Source: Halobacillus ihumii (GTDB lineage: Bacteria; Bacillota; Bacilli; Bacillales; Halobacillaceae). From it: a stretch of 64,000 bases of DNA. The notes under the pieces are model-generated. The model saw only the letters and a list, made by a program, of their open reading frames with translations, had not been told where the DNA came from and ran no database searches. Every line of letters begins with the position of its first letter. Within the stretch, counting starts at the first letter, position 1. The stretch spans positions 3,022,764 to 3,086,763 of the forward strand of contig NZ_CACVAO010000001.1 in NCBI RefSeq assembly GCF_902726645.1. The letters are read 5' to 3'. The position numbers and the translations under genes were made by a program. Of this stretch, positions 18,055-26,283 are shown one piece after another.

Positions 18055-18149
18055 ATGTTTGTTCATGGTCTTTATTTCATCCGTTGAGGTGCCGAAATTC
18101 TGGCATTAAAGTGACGAATATTGAGCGCATTTTTTAAGGTAACGGGGGT

Positions 18150-19541
18150 ATGGAGATGGCGAATGCGAAAGAAATGCTCCAGGCGATTTTAAGTACCATT
18201 GATGAAGGCATTCATGCAGTAGATGCAAATGGAGTGACGATTTTCTATAACCATATCGCATCAAAGCTCGATGGCTTAGAGACCAAGGAAGTGTTAGGAA
18301 AGCACTTATTAAGTAATTTTCCTTCCTTATCTACGGAAACAAGTACGTTAATGAAGGTCTGTCAGACGGGAGAGCCTATTTTCAACCAACATCAATCGTA
18401 CCGTAACCTTCGCGGCGTACTCGTGGATACTGTGAACACTTCGCTGCCCATCAAGGTGAATGGCAAGCTAGTTGGAGCAGTGGAAATTGCCAAAGACTTA
18501 ACGAGAATTAAGCAATTATCGGAAAAGCTAATCGATTTACAGGCGAAAATGGATACAACAAGTAGTCTGAAGAAATCAGCAGACAACAGTACGGGGGCCA
18601 CTTTTCACATGACTGATATCATTACAAAAGACCCCAGTTTTCTTAAATTGAAATCCAGGGCTGAAAAGGTTGCTTCCACTACATCACCGGTTTTAATTTA
18701 TGGTGAAACAGGGACAGGGAAAGAACTGCTCGTGCAATCGATTCATAATGCCTCACCGCGTCACAAACAGCCATTTATTGCCCAAAACTGTGCCGCTATC
18801 CCGTCTTCGCTGCTGGAAAGTATTTTATTTGGAACCGCTAAAGGCAGCTATACAGGGGCCACAGACCGCCCAGGATTATTTGAATTGGCGGATGGGGGTA
18901 CACTGTTTCTGGATGAACTGAGCAGCATGCCGATCGATATTCAGGCCAAGCTGCTCAGGGTGTTGCAGAACGGTGTGATCCGAAGAGTCGGCGGGACGAA
19001 GGAAAGGGCTTTGAACCTCCGAATTATCGCTGCATTAAATGAACCGCCTGAAGTCTGTGTCCGGGAGAAGAGGCTGCGATCCGATCTATATTTTCGACTT
19101 AACGTAGTGCCGCTCCACATTCCAAAGCTAAAAGACAGACGTTGTGATATTCCGTTGTTAGTAGATCACTTTGTGCAAAAGTACAATTTCCAATTTGGAA
19201 AGCTTGTGACAAAAGTGGATAAAAGTGTAAAGGAGATGTTTCACCATTATGAATGGCCGGGAAATGTTCGCGAGTTAGAACATGCGATTGAATCAGCTAT
19301 GAACATGGTGGAGGGGGATCGAATCTTAACGGAGCACTTACCACCGCATATTACTGAAAATTGTGCTGCGATGCCCCGTCCTCCTTTGCAGCCTCTTAGA
19401 CAAGTGCTAATGGAAACAGAAGAACGATTGATCACACAGGCGTTGCAGCAAACGAACGGCAACATTCAGCAAGCCGCTAAATTGCTGCAAATTCCCCGTC
19501 AAACCTTACAATATAAATCGAATAAATTGAAGCTGTCGTAA
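18150..19541 (+). CDS. RocR-like sigma-54-dependent transcriptional activator
   Basis: 463 residues. An N-terminal PAS domain (about 5-115) precedes an AAA+ domain (about 160-385) with Walker A GETGTGKE, the sigma-54 contact loop in the variant form GSYTGA (usual GAFTGA), Walker B GGTLFLDE, and arginine-finger region; the C-terminus is a Fis-type helix-turn-helix (NIQQAAKLLQIPRQTLQY). Layout and size match RocR of Bacillus subtilis, which responds to arginine-pathway amino acids. It ends 130 bp before a canonical -24/-12 promoter, so its target is almost certainly the decarboxylase operon downstream. Start could be ATG 18150 or 18156. Confidence 0.9.
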   Translation: MEMANAKEMLQAILSTIDEGIHAVDANGVTIFYNHIASKLDGLETKEVLGKHLLSNFPSLSTETSTLMKVCQTGEPIFNQHQSYRNLRGVLVDTVNTSLPIKVNGKLVGAVEIAKDLTRIKQLSEKLIDLQAKMDTTSSLKKSADNSTGATFHMTDIITKDPSFLKLKSRAEKVASTTSPVLIYGETGTGKELLVQSIHNASPRHKQPFIAQNCAAIPSSLLESILFGTAKGSYTGATDRPGLFELADGGTLFLDELSSMPIDIQAKLLRVLQNGVIRRVGGTKERALNLRIIAALNEPPEVCVREKRLRSDLYFRLNVVPLHIPKLKDRRCDIPLLVDHFVQKYNFQFGKLVTKVDKSVKEMFHHYEWPGNVRELEHAIESAMNMVEGDRILTEHLPPHITENCAAMPRPPLQPLRQVLMETEERLITQALQQTNGNIQQAAKLLQIPRQTLQYKSNKLKLS

Positions 19542-19543
19542 GT

Positions 19544-19570
19544 AACCGCCGGAAATTCGGCGGTTTTTTT
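19544..19570 (+). terminator. Terminator after the sigma-54 activator gene
   Basis: Stem AACCGCCG / CGGCGGTT with a short AT-rich loop followed by seven T residues. It separates the activator transcript from the operon it is thought to control. Confidence 0.9.
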
Positions 19571-19670
19571 ATGTCCTCCAGCAAAATCACCCCTTGAATG
19601 AAATGCGAATAGATTACAGTAAGTTAATTTTTCTTGTGTTATCAAGGTTTTTAACTATAGATCTATGTTT

Positions 19671-19686
19671 TGGCACGTAACTTGCT
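19671..19686 (+). promoter_or_regulatory. Sigma-54 (SigL) promoter of the decarboxylase operon
   Basis: TGGCACGTAACTTGCT is a full match to the -24/-12 consensus TGGCAC-N5-TTGCW with the required GG-N10-GC spacing. It is 104 bp upstream of the decarboxylase start and directly downstream of a sigma-54 activator gene, so both parts of the system are present. Confidence 0.92.
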
Positions 19687-19789
19687 TTAGTAATAAGTGA
19701 GATTTAACTTCTTGCGCCAAAAACATTTAGAAAACAGCCTTTCAATTAACAAGTGTGCCGGAACTTCGAAAGTGAAAGGAGAGGGTGAA

Positions 19790-21292
19790 ATGGTGTTAAA
19801 AGCTTCAACACATCATGAAGAATCACATTCATCAATGGATCATACAGCGGCTCCGCTTTATGAGGCGCTTTGCTCGTATGAAAAGAGTCAACGAACGTCT
19901 TTACACGTTCCAGGCCATAAAGATGGGCGTGTATTTGACGAAGAAGCTCTAGGTCGGTTTGCGAACATATTAAAAATTGATGCGACGGAATCAGTAGGGA
20001 TTGATGGGCTGCATCATCCCACTAATTTCATCGCAGATGCCCAAGCGCTGGCTGCTGATGCCTTTGGAGCTGATCATACATTTTTTCTGATTGGCGGGAG
20101 TACAGTTGGAAATATCGGGGCTGCCTTAACTTTATGCAGTCCAGGTGATCAAATTATCGTTCAGCGCAATATGCATAAATCTGTTTTCCACGGGCTGATG
20201 GTTGCCGGGGCACATCCTATTTTTATTGCTCCGTCCATTGAACCAACCACTAAAGTGGCCAAGGTTTCTGATCTTTCGTATATCGAAAAGGCATTGAAAG
20301 ATCATCCTGATGCGAAGGGAGTATGGATTACCAACCCGAATTATTACGGCATGAGTCAGGACATTTCCTCATTAGCTAAAGCTTGCCATCAGGCAGGGGT
20401 GCCTCTTGTCGTAGATGAAGCACATGGCCCCCATTTTGGGCAGGCGGCAGAGCTCCCGCCTTCAGCGCTTTCGCAAGGAGCAGATCTTGTTGTGCAGTCC
20501 ACTCATAAAATGTTAACAGCGATGACGATGGCTTCCATGCTTCATGTGAAAGAGGATCTTGTGTCTCGTGAGCGGCTGGGGCAGGTGCTCGGAATGATTC
20601 AATCGACAAGTCCTTCCTACCCGCTGCTAGCTTCCCTTGATTTAGCGAGACGGTTTTTAGTCATAAAAGGACGTTCACAAATTAAAAAAACAGTGGAGCG
20701 TCTGGAAAAAAGAAGACGGTCGCTTGATTTGGAATTGCAGGCGCTTACTATCTGGGGCGGGAGTCAGGCGGTTAATCACAGGGATCCATTGAAATGGATT
20801 ATATCAAGTAAGGATCAGACGATTTCCGGATTTCAATTGCTCGATGAATTTTATGATCTAGACTGTACCGCAGAGATTTGTGATCCCAGAAATGTCGGAT
20901 TTTTATTTTCAATCGATGAACGTGATGAAGATATCGAGGTCGTGGTCGCTAAGATTAAAGAGATGGATAAGAAGCTGCAAGCTAGGAAGGCTGGCATCCC
21001 AGCTGATAAATCTGATATGGTCCTTTTTGAAAAAGAAGGGACACTACAAAAGCCGGCTTTATCGTTGCATGAAGCCTTTCACAAACCACGAAAGCGAGCT
21101 GGCTTACAGGAAGCTGTTGGATGTATATGTGGCGAAATGGTTCTTCCTTATCCACCAGGCATCCCTCTGCTGACACCTGGCGAAAAAATCACCGCCGACC
21201 ATGTTAGTACAATTCGTCGATTAAAGGATATGGGAGCATATTTCCAAAGCCCCTCTGATGATAGTATGAGAACTTTATATGTACTCTGCTAG
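19790..21292 (+). CDS. Orn/Lys/Arg decarboxylase family PLP enzyme
   Basis: About 500 residues. Fold-type I PLP enzyme of the Orn/Lys/Arg decarboxylase major-domain family, short form as in Bacillus SpeA/YaaO. The N-terminal TSLHVPGHKDGR motif, the SVGIDGLHHPT region, the FLIGGSTVGN PLP site, the DEAHGPHFG block with its Asp and His, and the lysine in STHKMLT are visible, and the C-terminal YPPGIPLLTPGE matches the family. ATG 19790 is chosen because AAAGGAGAGGG precedes it; upstream codons would start at the promoter itself. It heads the sigma-54 operon. Whether it decarboxylates lysine, arginine or ornithine is not resolved. Confidence 0.88.
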   Translation: MVLKASTHHEESHSSMDHTAAPLYEALCSYEKSQRTSLHVPGHKDGRVFDEEALGRFANILKIDATESVGIDGLHHPTNFIADAQALAADAFGADHTFFLIGGSTVGNIGAALTLCSPGDQIIVQRNMHKSVFHGLMVAGAHPIFIAPSIEPTTKVAKVSDLSYIEKALKDHPDAKGVWITNPNYYGMSQDISSLAKACHQAGVPLVVDEAHGPHFGQAAELPPSALSQGADLVVQSTHKMLTAMTMASMLHVKEDLVSRERLGQVLGMIQSTSPSYPLLASLDLARRFLVIKGRSQIKKTVERLEKRRRSLDLELQALTIWGGSQAVNHRDPLKWIISSKDQTISGFQLLDEFYDLDCTAEICDPRNVGFLFSIDERDEDIEVVVAKIKEMDKKLQARKAGIPADKSDMVLFEKEGTLQKPALSLHEAFHKPRKRAGLQEAVGCICGEMVLPYPPGIPLLTPGEKITADHVSTIRRLKDMGAYFQSPSDDSMRTLYVLC

Positions 21293-21361
21293 CTCAGACA
21301 TTGGCGCTTTGTAAAGTGAGATTTTGGAGTAAAGATACTAGATAATCAGGAGGTTTTATTC

Positions 21362-22741
21362 ATGACAGATCAATTATATACAGCAAAACAGTCAGAGTTA
21401 GAAGAGTTAGATAAACGGCATTACCTGCATCCGACTACGATTCCAAAAGCTCATGCCGAGCAAGGTCCGAAACTCACTTTTTCAGAGGGCGAAGGCATTT
21501 ACGTACGGGATTTAAATGGTGAAACCTATATTGACGGGCTTTCCATGTTGTGGAATGTCAACCTGGGTCACGGACAGCAAGAGCTTGCCGAAGTGGCGAA
21601 AGAACAAATGACGAAACTGGCTTTCAGTTCGTCCTTTGCCGGTTATTCCAATGAACCGGCTGTCAGACTGGCTGAGAAATTAGCAGCACTTGCACCAGGT
21701 GATCTGAATTCGGTTTTCTACACGTCGGGTGGTTCGGAATCGAATGATACGGCCTTTAAATTATCTCGTTTCTACTGGTCCTTGAAAGGTAAACCTGAGA
21801 AAAAGAAAATCATCAGTATTAAGAACGGCTATCATGGAGTTACGATTGCCGCGCAGACCGCGACGGCGATCCCGCTCTTCCATGATTTCGCAGGATCAAA
21901 CATTTCAGATGTATTCCACGCCAACCCGCATCTTGTCAATTGTGAACGAGGCGATAAAAGTGATCCTCATTATGAGGGCTCTATCCGGCATATTGTGGAA
22001 AAGGAGGGGGCTGACACAATCGCTGCCGTCATTCTGGAACCTGTTCAGGGGTCTGGTGGTGTTCACGTTCCTCCGGAAGGATATTTGGAAGCGGTACGAG
22101 AATTATGTAATGAATACGGAATTTTAATGATCGCGGATGAAGTGATTTGTGGATTCGGACGAACGGGTAAAATGTTCGGCGTGCAGAACTGGGGTGTTGT
22201 GCCTGATTTAATGAGTGTAGCCAAAGGGATTTCAAGCGGCTACTCCCAGCTGGGGGCTGTGTTGATTAAAGAAACTATTCGGGATGTGCTCGTCCAGTAT
22301 GATCAAGTGCTGGCTCATGGTTTTACTTACAGCGGTCATCCAACAGCGTGTGCCGTGGCTATGAAAAACATTGAAATTATCGAGCGGGACCAAATTGTAG
22401 CCAACACGAAGAACATGGAGTTTGAACTTCAGGCTGGATTTGAATTTTTGAAGGATAAACATCCTACCGTCACCAAAACAAGAGCAGCGGGATTGTTAGC
22501 AGGAATTGAACTGTACGCCGATCGCGACCGCGGCCTGCCATTCCATCCATCGGTTCTTCCATCGGCAGAAGTGGTAGAAGAATGCTTCTCACGCAAATTA
22601 ATCTTGCGAGCCCTTTCGTCAAATGTGGGAAGGAATATCGTCGCCATCGCACCGCCGTTGATCATTAATAAACAACAAATCGAAGATATTATCACGATTT
22701 TAGACGATTCGATCTCCGTATTTGAAAAAAAGTTTTGTTAA
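21362..22741 (+). CDS. Class III omega-aminotransferase, second paralogue
   Basis: 459 residues, closely similar along its length to the enzyme at 13793 (for instance SMLWNVNLGHG against SSLWNVNIGHG, and TSGGSESND in both). It has the DEVICGFGRTGKMF block and the PLP lysine in SVAKGISSG. AGGAGG precedes the start. As second gene of the sigma-54 operon it may transaminate the amine made by the decarboxylase, giving an aminoaldehyde; this pathway step is inferred from order only. The two paralogues flank the regulator, which suggests a local duplication with divergence in specificity. Confidence 0.88.
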   Translation: MTDQLYTAKQSELEELDKRHYLHPTTIPKAHAEQGPKLTFSEGEGIYVRDLNGETYIDGLSMLWNVNLGHGQQELAEVAKEQMTKLAFSSSFAGYSNEPAVRLAEKLAALAPGDLNSVFYTSGGSESNDTAFKLSRFYWSLKGKPEKKKIISIKNGYHGVTIAAQTATAIPLFHDFAGSNISDVFHANPHLVNCERGDKSDPHYEGSIRHIVEKEGADTIAAVILEPVQGSGGVHVPPEGYLEAVRELCNEYGILMIADEVICGFGRTGKMFGVQNWGVVPDLMSVAKGISSGYSQLGAVLIKETIRDVLVQYDQVLAHGFTYSGHPTACAVAMKNIEIIERDQIVANTKNMEFELQAGFEFLKDKHPTVTKTRAAGLLAGIELYADRDRGLPFHPSVLPSAEVVEECFSRKLILRALSSNVGRNIVAIAPPLIINKQQIEDIITILDDSISVFEKKFC

Positions 22742-22774
22742 AAAGGCATCACAGGAAAGGAGCCGGAATGGATC

Positions 22775-23857
22775 ATGAGGAAGCTGGTACTCCAAGGTAC
22801 GCCAAAAGAAATAGGCAGGCAGCATGGAAGTCAGGGAAAAGCGGAAGTGCTGAAAAGTTTGCAAACCTACGAAAAACTCTTTCACGGATATAAAGGCATC
22901 AGCTGGGAGGAGGCTAAGACACTTGCTCGTGAGCATTTGCCGGCAATTGAACGATATGACCGGGAGCTGATCGAAGAAATGGAAGGTGTCGCTGAAGGTG
23001 CGGGGGTAGAATTCGATGATATTCTCACTCTGAACGCCCGCAGTGAAATTGCTTTAGCCAATTATAAAGGGGCCAACTTCTCCGATGGCTGCACCGCCAT
23101 TGCAGTAACGGCTCCACTCACCACAGAGACGATAATTGGGCAGAATTGGGATTGGAAACCCGACCAAAAACAAAGTCTTCTGCTGCTCGAAATCCATAAC
23201 CAGCCAAATCCGGTCATAACAATGGTAACGGAAGGCGGCATTATTGGAAAAATCGGCTTTAATTCTGCCGGGATCGGGCTTTGCTTTAATGCCCTGCTGA
23301 CAGATAAAAAATCGAATGAAATCCCGATCCATCTCGGATTGCGGGGGGTGTTAAATTCAAGTTCTCTCCATGAAGCCATCTCGAAAATTAAAGGCGGCCA
23401 AATTGCTGCCGCTGCCAGTTTAATTATCGGAATCGATGAAGGAAATGGGAAAGGGATGGCACTGAATGTGGAAGTCTCTCCACTTGGCATTGATATGGTG
23501 GGAGGGGATGAAGGGAAATTGGTTCACACCAATCACTTAGTCTCCCCCATTCTGAAACAGAAGCTTACAGACACAAGTGAATTTGTCTTCGATGATTCGA
23601 TGATCCGCAAGAAAAGGGCAGAACAGTTGATCAATTCCAGAATTGCCAGGCAGCAGCCTATCGACGAAGCGGTATTCAGGGAATGGTTCTCCGATTCCTT
23701 TAATGCGCCGAATTCTATCGACCATTTTGAAAATATCCGCGCCCCGGAACATCGTCGCATGGAAACTATATTCTCTATCATTATGAATCTATCACAGCGT
23801 AAGGTTTGGCTTTGCGAAGGTCATCCTTCAGAGAACAAGTTCGAGGAAATTCAGTAA
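22775..23857 (+). CDS. C45-type acyltransferase or amidohydrolase
   Basis: 360 residues resembling peptidase family C45 (acyl-CoA:6-aminopenicillanate acyltransferase fold, N-terminal nucleophile hydrolases). The N-terminus has the family pattern GTPKEIGRQHGSQ, and the probable nucleophile is Cys106 in DGCTA, which would become N-terminal by self-cleavage after Gly105. IGQNWDW and a GFNSAGIGLCFN segment follow, as expected. Members cleave or form amides of small acyl and amino compounds. Third gene of the sigma-54 operon, 33 bp after the aminotransferase. Its role may be to acylate or deacylate the pathway amine; the substrate is unknown. Confidence 0.83.
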   Translation: MRKLVLQGTPKEIGRQHGSQGKAEVLKSLQTYEKLFHGYKGISWEEAKTLAREHLPAIERYDRELIEEMEGVAEGAGVEFDDILTLNARSEIALANYKGANFSDGCTAIAVTAPLTTETIIGQNWDWKPDQKQSLLLLEIHNQPNPVITMVTEGGIIGKIGFNSAGIGLCFNALLTDKKSNEIPIHLGLRGVLNSSSLHEAISKIKGGQIAAAASLIIGIDEGNGKGMALNVEVSPLGIDMVGGDEGKLVHTNHLVSPILKQKLTDTSEFVFDDSMIRKKRAEQLINSRIARQQPIDEAVFREWFSDSFNAPNSIDHFENIRAPEHRRMETIFSIIMNLSQRKVWLCEGHPSENKFEEIQ

Positions 23858-23974
23858 GGAAACAGCTTTTGTCGTTTATCGGAGAGAGAATGAAAAACGA
23901 TCTTTCTCCTCCTTAAATAAGAGACGTCTCGATCCATACTTGTTCAAACTCATTGTGAAAAAGGAGAGAAATTT

Positions 23975-24628
23975 ATGGACCATACTCATCAAAAGCATTC
24001 TGATAAACAGATCATTATCCGCAACACCGAACTTGCGGATCTGGATGACGTAGCAGCTTTATCTCAACAAAGCTTTGGTTCAGAGGTAGCCTTTACCCAG
24101 GAACACTTTACCAGCCAAATTACGCTTTTTCCACAGGGACAAATACTAGCAGAAGTCGAGGGTCGAATCGTTGGAACGTCTTCATGCCTGATTGTTAATT
24201 TTGACGATTACAAAGGCAGGCACTCTTATGAGGAAATCTCGGATCACGGTTATATCCGCAACCATAATCCGAATGGGGTTAACCTCTATGGCGTCGAAGT
24301 TTGTGTCCACCCTGATTATCGGCAGTTGAAACTGGGGCGGCGCCTATATGAAGCTAGAAAAAAGCTTTGTCAGGATTTGAATTTAAAAAGTATCGTGATT
24401 GGCGGCCGGATTCCTCATTACCACAAATACGCTGTTCAAATGTCTGTAGAGGAATACGCGGATCAGGTCATTCAGGGGAATATCTATGACCCTGTCATGA
24501 CCTTTCAATTAAAAAACGGTTTTGTGCTCAATGAGATTATTCCCGGATACTTACAAGGAGATGAAGAATCTTTAGAATATGCGACTTCGATGGAATGGCA
24601 TAACGAAGACTATAAGCCTCGGGGATGA
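23975..24628 (+). CDS. GNAT family N-acetyltransferase
   Basis: 217 residues with a Gcn5-related acetyltransferase domain: N-terminal IIRNTELADLDDVAAL, a central VCVHPDYRQLKLGRRLYEARK block that carries the acetyl-CoA pyrophosphate loop (R/Q-x-x-L-G-R form) and a longer C-terminal part with GGRIPHYHKY, typical of the larger GNAT enzymes found beside amidohydrolases. Last gene of the sigma-54 operon, 117 bp after the C45 enzyme. Placed with decarboxylase, transaminase and C45 enzyme it plausibly acetylates an amine intermediate; this is inference. Confidence 0.83.
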   Translation: MDHTHQKHSDKQIIIRNTELADLDDVAALSQQSFGSEVAFTQEHFTSQITLFPQGQILAEVEGRIVGTSSCLIVNFDDYKGRHSYEEISDHGYIRNHNPNGVNLYGVEVCVHPDYRQLKLGRRLYEARKKLCQDLNLKSIVIGGRIPHYHKYAVQMSVEEYADQVIQGNIYDPVMTFQLKNGFVLNEIIPGYLQGDEESLEYATSMEWHNEDYKPRG

Positions 24629-24657
24629 GGGCATATAGCCTGTGCCGCTATTTTCTG

Positions 24658-24860
24658 TTAGGGAAGAATCTTTGTCGTTAAGGCAGAACTTATGATCTGA
24701 AGGGACGAATCGATGGCTGCTAGGGCCGAATCTTCGAACCCCAAGGTCGAACCTTTGATGATAAAGGTAGAGTTACTTCAATTTAGGGTCGAACCATTAA
24801 CGATAAGGGTAGAATTACTTCAATTCAGGGTCGAATCTATCAAGCTTCAGGCAGAATACC
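24658..24860. repeat. Degenerate 20-22 nt repeat array 1
   Basis: About ten tandem imperfect units with the core AGGGTCGAAT or AGGNCGAAC followed by a variable 10-12 nt, for example units beginning near 24700, 24719, 24741, 24784 and 24826. Spacing stays at about 20-22 nt although the bases have drifted. It fills the space between the GNAT gene and the convergent peroxiredoxin gene. The core matches the reverse complement of the units in the array at 39027-39400. Confidence 0.7.
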
Positions 24861-24879
24861 GCTCCGCCCTGTAGATAAA

Positions 24880-24918
24880 AAAGCCCTGATCAATGATTTA
24901 TCCATTGATCAGGGCTTT
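24880..24918. terminator. Bidirectional terminator between convergent genes
   Basis: Perfect 16-bp inverted repeat (AAAGCCCTGATCAATG) with a short loop. A-run on the left and T-rich flank on the right allow termination of both the GNAT operon and the peroxiredoxin gene. Confidence 0.88.
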
Positions 24919-24926
24919 CCCATGCA

Positions 24927-25433
24927 TTACTTGAAGTTTTCACTAATATACTTGATGATTTTCCCAATCTCCTTCGGGTGTGGGCGGCCGAATGGACTTG
25001 TCTGCCGCTGCTGGTAAAGGAGATTTCCATTTTCATCTGTTAAAAAGTATGCCGGTTCACCATGTGTGCCATGGTCTTCATATGGATCTTCAGTACCGTG
25101 ATAGTAGACATCATATTGGGCTAATACTGTCAGATCGCTATCCGATAATACGGGAAACGTAAACTCATGCTTATCGACCATCTTTTTCAGACTCTCAAGA
25201 TTATCTGTGGAAATCGTGGTTAATTTTACTTTTTTATCTTCAAAGTGGCTTTTGCTTTCTTCAAATTCTTTTAATTCTTCCATACAAGCAGGGCACCACG
25301 ATCCTCTGAAGTAGATAAGTAAATGCCAGTTTCCTTCATTAGCCTGGCGATAGTCTTCAAAGGTATAGTCCTCGCCTGACACAGCCGTCAACGTAAAGTT
25401 AGGGACTTTCTCTCCTAATTTAAACACGCTCAT
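24927..25433 (-). CDS. Peroxiredoxin/thioredoxin-like redoxin
   Basis: 168 residues with an AhpC/TSA-type thioredoxin fold. The N-terminus KVPNFTLTAVSGE leads into YFRGSWCPACMEELKEF, where the two cysteines are spaced CPAC like a redoxin or bacterioferritin-comigratory-type peroxidase; a TFPVLSD segment and an EPAYFLTDENG strand follow. No signal peptide is seen, so it is cytoplasmic. It probably reduces peroxides or acts as a thiol-disulfide oxidoreductase. A perfect palindrome overlaps its promoter region, suggesting a dedicated repressor encoded elsewhere. Confidence 0.82.
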   Translation of the reverse strand: MSVFKLGEKVPNFTLTAVSGEDYTFEDYRQANEGNWHLLIYFRGSWCPACMEELKEFEESKSHFEDKKVKLTTISTDNLESLKKMVDKHEFTFPVLSDSDLTVLAQYDVYYHGTEDPYEDHGTHGEPAYFLTDENGNLLYQQRQTSPFGRPHPKEIGKIIKYISENFK

Positions 25434-25450
25434 AAGGAGCCTCCTTCATT

Positions 25451-25472
25451 ATATAGGTTATATAACCTATAT
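25451..25472. promoter_or_regulatory. Perfect 22-bp palindrome, probable operator
   Basis: Two arms ATATAGGTTAT and ATAACCTATAT form an uninterrupted 22-bp palindrome 18 bp upstream of the redoxin start. On the minus strand a TTGGCA box lies 18 bp before a TATAAC hexamer that falls inside the palindrome, so a bound dimeric repressor would cover the -10 region. The cognate regulator is not in view. Confidence 0.6.
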
Positions 25473-25506
25473 ACCCGTTTTGCCAACTTTTAATAGTGAA
25501 AGAATA

Positions 25507-26283
25507 TTAATTTCCAAAAAATCGGATCGTGTTTTGATAGAGCTGGTGGTAAACCTCATCTAATGCTATCCTTTTCACCTTACTTATAGTAACCATTGAT
25601 TTATGAATCATTTTCGGATGAGTCAACTCATCTTTGAAAATTCCTTCAAAAGGCCAGGGTCCATCAGTCTCGACCATCATCAATCTTAGCGGATACTGCT
25701 CGATAAGCTGTTGGATTTCGGATTCATACAAACAGTCAGGAGTGACAGAAATAAAATACTGATTGTGTATCATTCGCTGGATCGTTGCAGACGATCCTTT
25801 AAACCAGTGGAAGTGAGCTTTATGGAACGCATATTTTTCTAGTAGATCACAAGCGAGATCAGCATCCTCATAAATAGCATGAAGGATGACAGGTTTGTTA
25901 AGCTTAACGGCTAACTTGATGAATCGTTCAAGCAGGTCTACATAAGGCTGCAGTTTTAGTGAAGGATTGTCTTTTCGTAAATAGTAAGGGAGGCCGACCT
26001 CTCCAACCGCTGCGATATCTTTTTTGTGTCGTTCAATGAGTGAGAATAGCTGCTGCAGTTCTTCTTCGTCAGGCAGCTTCTGCTCCGGGTGGAAACCGAT
26101 GGCTGGTTTAATTCGTTGATCCTGATGAGCCAACTTCAAATTCGCCCGAGCCGATGGTGCATGGTTAGAAACTGAAATTAAATGATCGATATGAAATGTT
26201 TCCAGCTCTTTCAAAATTTGCTCTCGCGCTTCATCACTATACATATCGAGATGAACATGGGCATCAATGATCCGCTGCGTCAT
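25507..26283 (-). CDS. TatD family metal-dependent hydrolase
   Basis: 258 residues of the TatD/amidohydrolase superfamily. The metal-binding HVHLD motif is at residues 9-13, AVGEVGLPYY gives the glutamate ligand, VILHAIYED and the HWFKGS region give histidines, and the catalytic aspartate is in MVETDGPWPF. Family members are deoxyribonucleases or hydrolases with uncertain substrates. Its start codon overlaps the stop of the thiamine transporter ATPase (ATGA), so it is cotranscribed and translationally coupled with the TPP-controlled operon. That suggests hydrolysis of a thiamine breakdown product, which is not established. Confidence 0.85.
   Translation of the reverse strand: MTQRIIDAHVHLDMYSDEAREQILKELETFHIDHLISVSNHAPSARANLKLAHQDQRIKPAIGFHPEQKLPDEEELQQLFSLIERHKKDIAAVGEVGLPYYLRKDNPSLKLQPYVDLLERFIKLAVKLNKPVILHAIYEDADLACDLLEKYAFHKAHFHWFKGSSATIQRMIHNQYFISVTPDCLYESEIQQLIEQYPLRLMMVETDGPWPFEGIFKDELTHPKMIHKSMVTISKVKRIALDEVYHQLYQNTIRFFGN

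Noticed and set aside
18090..18115. Weak sigma-54-like sequence TGGCATTAAAGTGACG before the activator gene
   Set aside because: Neither half is a good match, and activators of this type are commonly read from weak vegetative promoters.
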